From contig JALUMJ010000038.1 of NCBI GenBank assembly GCA_027040375.1, positions 1-13,374 of the forward strand: DNA of 13,374 nt. The letters are read 5' to 3'. How positions within the stretch are numbered: the stretch's first letter is position 1; every line of letters begins with the position of its first letter. Made by a program: the position numbers and the translations under genes. This DNA comes from Campylobacteraceae bacterium. GTDB taxonomy: Bacteria; Campylobacterota; Campylobacteria; Campylobacterales; Sulfurospirillaceae. Of the stretch, positions 5,871 through 13,374 are shown in pieces. Under the pieces are notes generated by a model. That model worked only from the letters and a program-made list of their open reading frames with translations. It did no database searches and had not been told where the DNA came from.

Positions 5871-6625
5871 TGTCTGATATCCTTAAATTCAACTTGTATT
5901 TTAAAAATCTCTCCACCTTCAAAGGGAGGGAAATCTTTATCTTTCATAACTTCAAGAAAATCTCTTAACTTGGAATTAAAATCATTATTATACGAAAGTT
6001 TTTCTATTTTATAACTAAAAGTTCCAAATTTATCAATAATTACAGTAACCGTAGCACTATTGCCAGAAACAGTATCTATTGTATTTTGCCAATTTTCATC
6101 TAAAATTTGTGTAATTTTTCCTTTAAATTTATCATAAACCCCATCTTTGCTTGATATGATATTCTTTTTATTTTCAAAATTTAAAGATTTAACAATCTTT
6201 TTAGCATCGTTTTTTGTGATATTTTTCTCTTGTTGTTTTTGGGCAGATATAATTTTTCTTCTTTTTGGTTCACTTCTTTTAACTGTTGGTTCTTTAATAT
6301 TTTTTATATTTACTTTTTTAAAAAGACCCTGAAGAGATATTTTTTTAGTGCTAGTTGATTTATGTTTTTTTTGCACTGGTTTTGATGCAATTTTCTTGAT
6401 TTTTTTTGCATGTTTCTTGATTTTTTTACGCACATCTCTTTTTGGTTTGGATTTTTTTTCAACTAGCGTTATGTCTAATACAACATTTTTATTTGCTGTA
6501 TATTTAATATTTTTACGGATTGTTTCTTGCAAATAAAATCCTACAAAAATAAGCACTGCTAGGTAAAAAATACCAGCAATCAAAAAACCTATAATATTGT
6601 AGATTGATTTATTCTTATTATCCAT
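5867..6625 (-). CDS. tolA: TolA-like energy-transducing protein with TonB C-terminal domain
   Basis: TolA spans the periplasm and passes proton-gradient energy from TolQR to TolB/Pal. The 252-residue product has a cytoplasmic N-terminus, one membrane segment at about 10-33 (NIIGFLIAGIFYLAVLIFVGF), and a very basic Lys-rich region at about 55-155 (many KK pairs, with Pro at intervals). A TonB/TolA-like C-terminal domain spans about 163-252 (GKITQILDENWQNTI, VTVIIDKFGTFSYKIEKLS, DFPPFEGGEIFKIQVEFKD). It is shorter than E. coli TolA (421 residues) and lacks its long alanine-rich helix. Identity as TolA rather than TonB rests on its place between tolR and tolB. It overlaps tolR by 8 nt without a strong Shine-Dalgarno, and overlaps tolB by 4 nt. 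Confidence 0.9.
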   Translation of the reverse strand: MDNKNKSIYNIIGFLIAGIFYLAVLIFVGFYLQETIRKNIKYTANKNVVLDITLVEKKSKPKRDVRKKIKKHAKKIKKIASKPVQKKHKSTSTKKISLQGLFKKVNIKNIKEPTVKRSEPKRRKIISAQKQQEKNITKNDAKKIVKSLNFENKKNIISSKDGVYDKFKGKITQILDENWQNTIDTVSGNSATVTVIIDKFGTFSYKIEKLSYNNDFNSKLRDFLEVMKDKDFPPFEGGEIFKIQVEFKDIRQ

Positions 6626-7007
6626 TTGTTTCTAATGATACTTTAGTAAAGCCAGCTTCTTTTACACTTTTTAAAACCTGCATAACATCTTTGTATTTTA
6701 GAGTTTCATCTGCTTTTATATAAACTATGCTTTTTAAACTGTATTTATTTTTAATTAATATGAAATTATCAGCAAATTCTTTAAGTAAAAACATATCTTT
6801 TTTTATATAAACTTTTTGATCTTTGCTGATTCTGATTTCTAATTCTGGTATTTTTTTTACAATTGAAGATTTTGAGCCATCAGGAAGAACTATTTTTTCT
6901 TGATAAACCATGGCTGGAGTTGTTACCATTAAAATGGCTAACAAAACCAACATAATATCCACTAAAGGAGTAATATTTAAATCAGGTTTGTCTTCCCAAT
7001 CATACAT
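6618..7007 (-). CDS. tolR: ExbD/TolR-family proton channel subunit
   Basis: With TolQ this small protein forms the inner-membrane proton-driven motor of Tol-Pal. From ATG 7005-7007 it has 129 residues. It holds the family hallmark DLNITPLVDIMLVLLAILMV, with the membrane Asp17 that carries protons (equivalent to TolR Asp23 / ExbD Asp25), a single N-terminal membrane segment at about 15-33, and a periplasmic domain ending VLKSVKEAGFTKVSLET, typical of ExbD/TolR. A GTG one codon upstream is the other possible start; a purine-rich AAGGTCAAAAGAG precedes both. It overlaps exbB/tolQ by 8 nt and tolA by 8 nt. ExbD and TolR cannot be told apart by sequence alone; the neighbouring tolA-tolB-pal genes favour TolR. 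Confidence 0.95.
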   Translation of the reverse strand: MYDWEDKPDLNITPLVDIMLVLLAILMVTTPAMVYQEKIVLPDGSKSSIVKKIPELEIRISKDQKVYIKKDMFLLKEFADNFILIKNKYSLKSIVYIKADETLKYKDVMQVLKSVKEAGFTKVSLETNG

Positions 7008-7602
7008 CACTCTTTTGACCTTTATTTTCCTTTGAAGTATTAGACAAAATTAATTCACTTTCTCTCTCAACGCACATAATAACTTCATACGCTTTTCTTT
7101 TTATAAACAAATGTGAACTATAAGCTGGAATTGCTACAAATATACCAGCTGCAGTTGCCACAAGTGCTTCACTTATAGCTGGAGCAATAACACCAAGAGA
7201 TGCACTGCCGCTCTGCCCCAACCCGCTAAATGTATCTAATATAGAAACAACAGTTCCAAATAAGCCAATAAATGGGGATGTGGATGCTATCATCGAAAGC
7301 AACCATAGCCCATTTGTTGAATTTTTTTGTGCAACATTTTTACAAACATTTAGGAGGTTTTCTGAAGTACTAAAAGCACTTGTGCATTTTCTTAAAATTG
7401 AATCATCTCTGACAGTTTTAGCACCCATAAGCATAGATTCAAGTGAATTTCTCTCTATCTTAAGCCATGCACTTAAATAAAAATATTTACTTATTAAAAC
7501 GCCAAATGTTGTAATAAAATAAAAGGATAGCCAAATTAAAACAAACAAAGTTATGATGCTACTTCTTGAAATGTAGTTTATCAATATATCAATTGCTGGC
7601 AT
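7000..7602 (-). CDS. tolQ: MotA/TolQ/ExbB-family proton channel subunit
   Basis: This is the three-pass inner-membrane stator of the Tol motor. The 200 residues show membrane segments at about 16-38, 101-122 (SMIASTSPFIGLFGTVVSIL) and 139-165. The third contains EALVATAAGIFVAIPAYSSH, with the conserved Thr150 of the ion pathway. The cytoplasmic loop (about 40-100) and GLFGTVVSILDTF motif are typical of the family. Length is somewhat short (E. coli TolQ 230, ExbB 244). The ATG lies 4 nt after the atpC stop and no good Shine-Dalgarno precedes it, so it may be translated by ribosomes finishing atpC. It is probably the TolQ paralogue because it leads the Tol-Pal genes. Confidence 0.95.
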   Translation of the reverse strand: MPAIDILINYISRSSIITLFVLIWLSFYFITTFGVLISKYFYLSAWLKIERNSLESMLMGAKTVRDDSILRKCTSAFSTSENLLNVCKNVAQKNSTNGLWLLSMIASTSPFIGLFGTVVSILDTFSGLGQSGSASLGVIAPAISEALVATAAGIFVAIPAYSSHLFIKRKAYEVIMCVERESELILSNTSKENKGQKSDV

Positions 7603-7606
7603 TTAA

Positions 7607-8002
7607 TTAGTATTTTCTTTGTTTCAATATCAAATCAATTTTAGCTTCTGCCATGGCAATAGCTATATCTGAGTCACTAATGCTTTCAATCAACTGTTTT
7701 GCTTTACTTATTGATTGGGCTATTGCACTTTCATTTTCACCAACTATTGCGACTGCTCCATCTGCCAATACAGTCACTTTAGTTTCATCTACTTCTGCAT
7801 GTCCCCAGTCTATTGCAACTAGTTCGTGGTCACCATTTACTAATTCTATATCTATAATTCCTGTTTGTAACAACGATACCAATGAGGCGTGATGAGGAAG
7901 AACTCCAAATTCTCCCTCGCTCCCTGGTAGTGTTACAGTCTTAATATCATCTGCAAATATTTGACCATCTGGAGTCACGATTTCTAATCTTAATGTTTCC
8001 AT
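7607..8002 (-). CDS. atpC: ATP synthase F1 epsilon subunit
   Basis: Epsilon joins the F1 central stalk to the c-ring and inhibits ATP hydrolysis through its C-terminal helices. The 131-residue protein has the N-terminal beta-sandwich (LRLEIVTPDGQIFADDI; the hallmark PGSEGEFGVLPHHASLV at about 26-42; IDWGHAEVDETKVTVLAD) and a C-terminal two-helix region from about 88 (ESAIAQSISKAKQLIES). Length is normal (about 130-140). Clear AAGGTAG lies 5 nt before the ATG. It follows atpD by 20 nt and ends the ATP synthase genes, as in other bacteria. Confidence 0.96.
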   Translation of the reverse strand: METLRLEIVTPDGQIFADDIKTVTLPGSEGEFGVLPHHASLVSLLQTGIIDIELVNGDHELVAIDWGHAEVDETKVTVLADGAVAIVGENESAIAQSISKAKQLIESISDSDIAIAMAEAKIDLILKQRKY

Positions 8003-8022
8003 AATTCTACCTTATTAAAAGC

Positions 8023-9456
<1,434 letters not shown>

Positions 9457-10341
9457 TTATTTCATAGACTCAACACCACTGATGATCTCTATCAACTCAG
9501 TAGTAATCGACTCTTGTCTAGCTTTATTATAAGCTAGTGTTAACTTGTGAACTCTTTCACTTGCATTATTTGTAGCATTATCCATGGCTTGCATTCTAGC
9601 ACTATGCTCGGCTGCTAGTGAATCTATAAGAGCATAGTACATATTATACTCGAAATACTTTTTCATCAAAGAGTTTAAAATAGTTTCATCTTCTGCTGGT
9701 TCTAACTCCATCAAAGACAAAGAAACACTATCAGTTGATTTTGGCTCTTCTATCGGAACAATATCAACAACTTTTAACTCTTGAGAAATCATATTTTTAT
9801 AGCCATTATGAATTAAAATAACTTTATCTGTTACTCCATTTTCAAAATCAGCAATCGCCTCATTTATGATTTCTTGTGCTTTTTCATAATCTGGCGATGA
9901 ACTAACACCTACATAACTACTCAAAAGCTCCACTCCTTGGAATCGAAAGAAATCAACACCTTTTCTACCGACTGCTCTTAGTCTTACTTTGATTTTTTTG
10001 TCTTTATACTCTTTCATTAGCAATTGAACTTGTTTGATAGTTTGTATATTAAAACCACCACACAAACCTTTATCTGCTGTAACAAAAACGATATCTACTT
10101 TATCAATAGTATCTTTTAAATCAAAATAACGGCTGTCAATTCCACCAATTTTATATTGGTTAATTTTTTGAGCAATATCAGACAAAACTTCATTAATTTT
10201 TTGTGCATAAACTCTAGACTTTCTAGCGGCCATCTCTGCGCGCCTTAGCTTTGCAGTAGAAACAAGTTTCATAGCCCTTGTAGTCTTTTTAGTGTTTTCT
10301 ACACTTTTAATCTTTCTTTTTATCTCTTTCAGGTTTGCCAT
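9457..10341 (-). CDS. atpG: ATP synthase F1 gamma subunit
   Basis: Gamma is the rotating central shaft of F1. The 294-residue protein has the conserved N-terminal helix ([24 protein letters not shown], then STAKLRRAE), the Rossmann-like core with [12 protein letters not shown] at about 87-97, and the C-terminal helix ([23 protein letters not shown]) which pairs with the N-terminal helix inside the alpha3beta3 ring. Length is normal (about 285-295). AAGGAT, overlapping the atpA stop, lies 5 nt before the ATG; the gap to atpA is 9 nt. It is placed between alpha and beta as in nearly all bacterial atp operons. Confidence 0.97.
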   Translation of the reverse strand: MANLKEIKRKIKSVENTKKTTRAMKLVSTAKLRRAEMAARKSRVYAQKINEVLSDIAQKINQYKIGGIDSRYFDLKDTIDKVDIVFVTADKGLCGGFNIQTIKQVQLLMKEYKDKKIKVRLRAVGRKGVDFFRFQGVELLSSYVGVSSSPDYEKAQEIINEAIADFENGVTDKVILIHNGYKNMISQELKVVDIVPIEEPKSTDSVSLSLMELEPAEDETILNSLMKKYFEYNMYYALIDSLAAEHSARMQAMDNATNNASERVHKLTLAYNKARQESITTELIEIISGVESMK

Positions 10342-10350
10342 AGCTTATCC

Positions 10351-11868
10351 TTACTTTAACTCAAAAGTTGCTTTAAACTCATTTAATGCGTTCCCTAATA
10401 ATTCTTCCACATCTTTATCAAGTACTTTTTTGCTTCTTATTTGTTCAAGTATTTGAGGGTATTTTGCTTCTATAAATGGGTATAATTCAGCTTCAAATTT
10501 TACAACAGATTCGGCTGATATATCGTCAAGATAACCTTTTGCACCAGCAAATATGATTATAACTTGTTTTTCAACAGGTAATGGAGAATATGGGGGCTGC
10601 TTTAAAACTTCAACCATCCTTTGTCCACGCTCTAATTGATTTCTACTTAATTCATCCAGATCACTAGCAAATTGTGCAAAAGCTTGTAATTCACGATATT
10701 GTGCAAGGTCTAGTCTTAGTGTACCAGCAACCTGCTTGATAGCCTTAACTTGAGCAGCACCACCAACACGAGAAACAGAAAGCCCTACATTAATCGCTGG
10801 ACGAATTCCAGAGTTAAACAGGTCTGATTCCAAAAATATCTGACCATCTGTGATAGATATAACATTTGTAGGAATATAAGCAGATACATCACCCGCTTGT
10901 GTTTCAATGATTGGTAAAGCTGTTAAGCTTCCAGCTCCAAGTGCATCACTTAATTTCGCAGCTCGTTCAAGCAATCTAGAGTGAAGATAAAATACATCAC
11001 CAGGATAAGCTTCACGACCCGGAGGACGACGAAGAATCAAAGACATTTCACGATATGCAACAGCATGCTTACTTAAATCATCATAAACAATCAAGCCATG
11101 TCTTGAATTGTCTCTAAAATATTCACCCATACTGACACCAGCATATGGAGCTAAGTATTGAAGTGTTGCAGAATCAGATGCGCCAGCAGCCACTACTATT
11201 GTATATTCCATGGCTCCGTGTTCTTCAAGTTTTTTTACAACTTGCGCTATGGTTGATTGTTTTTGCCCAATTGCTACATAAATACATACAACATCTTGAC
11301 CTTTTTGATTTATAATTGCATCAATTGCGATAGTTGTTTTACCTGTTTGTCTATCACCGATTATAAGCTCTCTTTGACCTCTTCCGATAGGAACAAGTGC
11401 ATCGATGGCTTTGATACCAGTCTGCAAAGGCTCGTGGACAGATTTTCTAGCCATAATTCCAAGTGCTTTTTCTTCAACAAATCTTGTTTCAGTTGTTTCA
11501 ATTGGACCTTTACCATCAACTGGTTCACCAAGTGGATTTACTACTCGGCCAATCATGGCATCACCGACAGGAACACGAAGAAGTTTTCCAAGTCTTTTTA
11601 CTGATGTACCTTCTTTGATACCAGTTCCACTTCCAAGGATAACAACACCAACGCTTGATTCCTCAAGATTAAGAGCCATACCTTTTTCGCCATTTTCAAA
11701 CTCTACCATTTCTCCGGCCATAACATTTTTAAGACCATAGATATTTGTAACACCATCGGCTATAGATATAACCTTACCTGTTTCCTCAACATCTACATTT
11801 AACTCAAAATTTTCTATACGCTCTTGAATGATTGAACTGATTTCATCAGCTTTCATTTTTGCTCCCAC
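10351..11868 (-). CDS. atpA: ATP synthase F1 alpha subunit
   Basis: Non-catalytic nucleotide-binding subunit that completes each catalytic site. The 505 residues include Walker A GDRQTGKT at 171-178 (Lys177), GQKQSTIAQ (201-209), [17 protein letters not shown] with Walker [21 protein letters not shown], and the arginine finger Arg367 in [10 protein letters not shown]. Length is typical for the family. The chosen start is GTG 11866-11868, which has AAGGAG 6 nt upstream and gives [12 protein letters not shown], similar in length to alpha subunits I recall from relatives. An ATG four codons later has its own GGGAG 5 nt upstream and cannot be excluded. It follows atpH by 31 nt. Confidence 0.98.
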   Translation of the reverse strand: MGAKMKADEISSIIQERIENFELNVDVEETGKVISIADGVTNIYGLKNVMAGEMVEFENGEKGMALNLEESSVGVVILGSGTGIKEGTSVKRLGKLLRVPVGDAMIGRVVNPLGEPVDGKGPIETTETRFVEEKALGIMARKSVHEPLQTGIKAIDALVPIGRGQRELIIGDRQTGKTTIAIDAIINQKGQDVVCIYVAIGQKQSTIAQVVKKLEEHGAMEYTIVVAAGASDSATLQYLAPYAGVSMGEYFRDNSRHGLIVYDDLSKHAVAYREMSLILRRPPGREAYPGDVFYLHSRLLERAAKLSDALGAGSLTALPIIETQAGDVSAYIPTNVISITDGQIFLESDLFNSGIRPAINVGLSVSRVGGAAQVKAIKQVAGTLRLDLAQYRELQAFAQFASDLDELSRNQLERGQRMVEVLKQPPYSPLPVEKQVIIIFAGAKGYLDDISAESVVKFEAELYPFIEAKYPQILEQIRSKKVLDKDVEELLGNALNEFKATFELK

Positions 11869-11874
11869 AAATTA

Positions 11875-11880
11875 CTCCTT
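11875..11880 (-). promoter_or_regulatory. Ribosome binding site supporting the GTG start of atpA
   Basis: AAGGAG on the minus strand, 6 nt before GTG 11866-11868. A second, weaker site, GGGAG (11862-11866), lies 5 nt before the in-frame ATG 11854-11856. Two closely spaced initiation signals are therefore present. Confidence 0.6.
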
Positions 11881-11899
11881 AACTTCTTTTTATTATTAT

Positions 11900-12430
11900 T
11901 TATATTGCTTTTAAAATGTGCTCTGACATTTGTGCTTTTAATCGCTCAAGTGAAAAGCTAACTTCCACACCTAAATCATCTATTTCAACTTTAACGCCTG
12001 GATATTTATCTTTGGATTTTACTAACTTGATTTTTGAATTAAACTTCTTACTAAAACTCTCTTCTAGTGTTTTGATTTTTTTAGCTGCAATGTCAAAATC
12101 ACTCATCACAATACCAGAAAATTCATTATTTTCGATTGCAACTTGATATCTTAACTCATCACAGATAAGTGGTATTAGGTTCAATCTATCATTTTTGTTT
12201 AATAACTTTAAAAAATTAATAAATTTTTCATCATTGTTTTGATTCAACGACAATATAAACTTTTCTTTTTCAGATAATTTTACATCTGGAGAAAGTATAA
12301 TATTTAAGAATTTTTCTTGAGAATAGAGCAGTGATAAGCTCTTTAATTCTTTAAAATAGCTGTTTAATTTTTTCTCATCGCAACTTTTAATCAAGGCATT
12401 GACATATTTTTTTGCTATTTGTATGCTCAT
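11900..12430 (-). CDS. atpH: ATP synthase F1 delta subunit (OSCP)
   Basis: Delta sits on top of F1 and ties it to the b/b' peripheral stalk. The 176-residue protein shows the N-terminal helical domain (AKKYVNALIKSCDEKKLNSY), the FINFLKLLNKNDRLNLIPLI pattern at about 69-88 (matching F-L-x-L-L-x-x-N-x-R in delta/OSCP), and the C-terminal strand region YPGVKVEIDDLGVEVSFS followed by LERLKAQM. Length is normal. The ATG directly follows the atpF stop with no gap, and AAAAGG in the atpF 3' end serves as ribosome binding site. The sequence is more Lys/Asn-rich and diverged than alpha or beta, as is usual for delta. Confidence 0.93.
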   Translation of the reverse strand: MSIQIAKKYVNALIKSCDEKKLNSYFKELKSLSLLYSQEKFLNIILSPDVKLSEKEKFILSLNQNNDEKFINFLKLLNKNDRLNLIPLICDELRYQVAIENNEFSGIVMSDFDIAAKKIKTLEESFSKKFNSKIKLVKSKDKYPGVKVEIDDLGVEVSFSLERLKAQMSEHILKAI

Positions 12431-12952
12431 TTATGCAACCTTTTTCATAACAATATTTAAAAGCTCATCTTTTTCTAAAGACAGATTTCCTTCTTCAAAT
12501 ACCACATCTAAAATTTCAGTTATAACTTCTCTAGTCATTTTTCTCTTCTCAATTTCACAGTGATCATCGAAGCTTTTATCCATATTGCCCAATTCAACTT
12601 TTAAATCTTCGGATATTTTTGCTTTTTGTAGTTCAATTTCTTGTTGTGTTGTTTTGATTATACTTTTTGCACTAACTTTTGCTTTAGCAACTAACTCTTT
12701 TGCATCTTCTTTTTCTTTATTGCTAGCTTTTAGTTTTTCTTGAATGGAATTTAGCTGATCTGCGATAGAACTGCTTCTGCCAACAAAAAAATCTTTTATA
12801 GGTTTTGCTGCTAAGTAATATATGATACCTGCAAATATGACAAAGTTTATAGTCCTAGGAATTATATCAGTGCCATGCTCTGCTCCACTTTCACCAGATG
12901 CAAAAATAACAACAGGCAAAACAAGCATTAAAAATAAAATAATTTTTTTCAT
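12431..12952 (-). CDS. atpF: ATP synthase Fo b subunit with signal-like N-terminus
   Basis: This is one of two peripheral-stalk subunits. The 173 residues begin with a signal-peptide-like segment (MKKIILFLMLVLPVVIFASG, possible cleavage near 18). Then follow a short periplasmic-like part, a membrane segment at about 33-50 (RTINFVIFAGIIYYLAAKP) and a long charged helix from about 52 to the end (ADQLNSIQEKLKASNKEKED) that dimerises and reaches delta. As far as I recall, AtpF proteins of Campylobacterota commonly carry this extra N-terminal hydrophobic stretch. AGGGGG overlapping the atpF' stop precedes the ATG. It follows atpF' by 8 nt. Confidence 0.95.
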   Translation of the reverse strand: MKKIILFLMLVLPVVIFASGESGAEHGTDIIPRTINFVIFAGIIYYLAAKPIKDFFVGRSSSIADQLNSIQEKLKASNKEKEDAKELVAKAKVSAKSIIKTTQQEIELQKAKISEDLKVELGNMDKSFDDHCEIEKRKMTREVITEILDVVFEEGNLSLEKDELLNIVMKKVA

Positions 12953-12960
12953 GACGCCCC

Positions 12961-13374
12961 CTAAATCTTACTTAATTTTGTAGAAATGCTATCTTTTAAG
13001 ATTGGCATTTTTGTCAATAGTGCAACTTTAAGTTCATCTCTTTGATTTGCCAATTCTTTAGCAAATTTATTGTACTCTTCTTCAAGTTGTGCTTTTTTTT
13101 CTTCTACTTTTTTAGTAGCAGATTCTCTGGCTTTCATAAGCGCAGATTCTCTTATCTTACCAGCCTCACCTTTTGCAGCTAAGACAATCTTATCGGCTTC
13201 ATCTTTATAAGCTAATACATCGCTACTATTTTTGCCTGCGCCCTCTAGGTCTCTCGCGATTGACTCATCTCTATTGTCCATAAAGTCCAAAAGTGGTTTA
13301 TATAAGGTTTTGTTTAACAAAAACATTAAAACCAAAAAAACAACACCAGTTACTAGTAATAACTCTGGTATTAT
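12961..13374 (-). CDS. atpF': ATP synthase Fo b' subunit, 5' end beyond the window
   Basis: This is the second b-type peripheral-stalk subunit. The frame is open through the right edge: my translation of 13336-13374 adds IIPELLLVTGVVF upstream of the first in-frame start-like codon, and with LVLMFLLNK this forms a single membrane segment. Internal TTG and ATG codons near 13335 and 13326 are therefore not the start. 137 residues are visible; the true N-terminus is probably only a few residues further on. After the membrane segment come the conserved LYKPLLDFMDNRDESIARDL and a long Ala/Lys/Glu coiled coil (AKGEAGKIRESALMKARESA) to the end. It ends with TAG, 8 nt before atpF. Confidence 0.94.
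   Translation of the reverse strand: MIPELLLVTGVVFLVLMFLLNKTLYKPLLDFMDNRDESIARDLEGAGKNSSDVLAYKDEADKIVLAAKGEAGKIRESALMKARESATKKVEEKKAQLEEEYNKFAKELANQRDELKVALLTKMPILKDSISTKLSKI

Noticed and set aside
6200..6470. Possible frameshift in the A/T homopolymer-rich part of tolA
   Set aside because: The frame stays open with consistent Lys-rich composition on both sides and leads into an intact TonB-like C-terminal domain.
11257..11740. Plus-strand open frames of 111 and 115 codons inside atpA
   Set aside because: They are antisense to the highly conserved alpha subunit, show no recognisable motif and have no good ribosome binding site; they are shadows of the coding strand.

Overview
The window is a compact, AT-rich (roughly one third G+C by eye) bacterial segment in which every supported gene lies on the minus strand. 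It therefore reads from the right edge to the left edge. The gene order b', b, delta, alpha, gamma, beta, epsilon ATP synthase, then ExbB/TolQ, ExbD/TolR, TolA, TolB, Pal, CpoB, then SlyD and FabD is the arrangement I know from Campylobacterota (Epsilonproteobacteria such as Campylobacter and Sulfurimonas). The paired b/b' subunits and the signal-like N-terminus on AtpF fit this. I cannot name the genus.

Right block (about 7607-13374): seven F1Fo ATP synthase genes, atpF' (start beyond the right edge), atpF, atpH, atpA, atpG, atpD and atpC. Gaps are 0-31 nt and start sites are mostly well marked. The Fo a and c subunits are not in the window. Middle block (2995-7602): a complete Tol-Pal envelope system follows atpC after only 4 nt. 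exbB/tolQ, exbD/tolR, tolA and tolB overlap one another by 4-8 nt (from the preferred starts). pal has a short leader with a possible promoter of its own, and cpoB is separated from pal by a GC-rich hairpin. The ATP synthase couples to the proton gradient and TolQR uses that gradient to drive TolA, so the layout puts a proton-gradient machine and a consumer of the gradient in one transcriptional direction.

Left block (1-2883): slyD has a recognisable promoter-like site and a strong ribosome binding site. It is followed by a small protein that looks like a decayed NtrC-type sigma-54 activator, then fabD, then a carbon-nitrogen hydrolase cut by the left edge. These genes overlap by 8, 4 and 4 nt, so they are probably translated in a coupled way.

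Most of the window is conserved housekeeping content. The most unusual items are the decayed NtrC-like protein (Walker A and Fis-type helix-turn-helix kept, GAFTGA loop, canonical Walker B and receiver domain gone) and the isolated GC-rich palindrome between pal and cpoB. No intergenic stretch exceeds about 115 nt. I saw no RNA genes, CRISPR arrays or intact insertion sequences.
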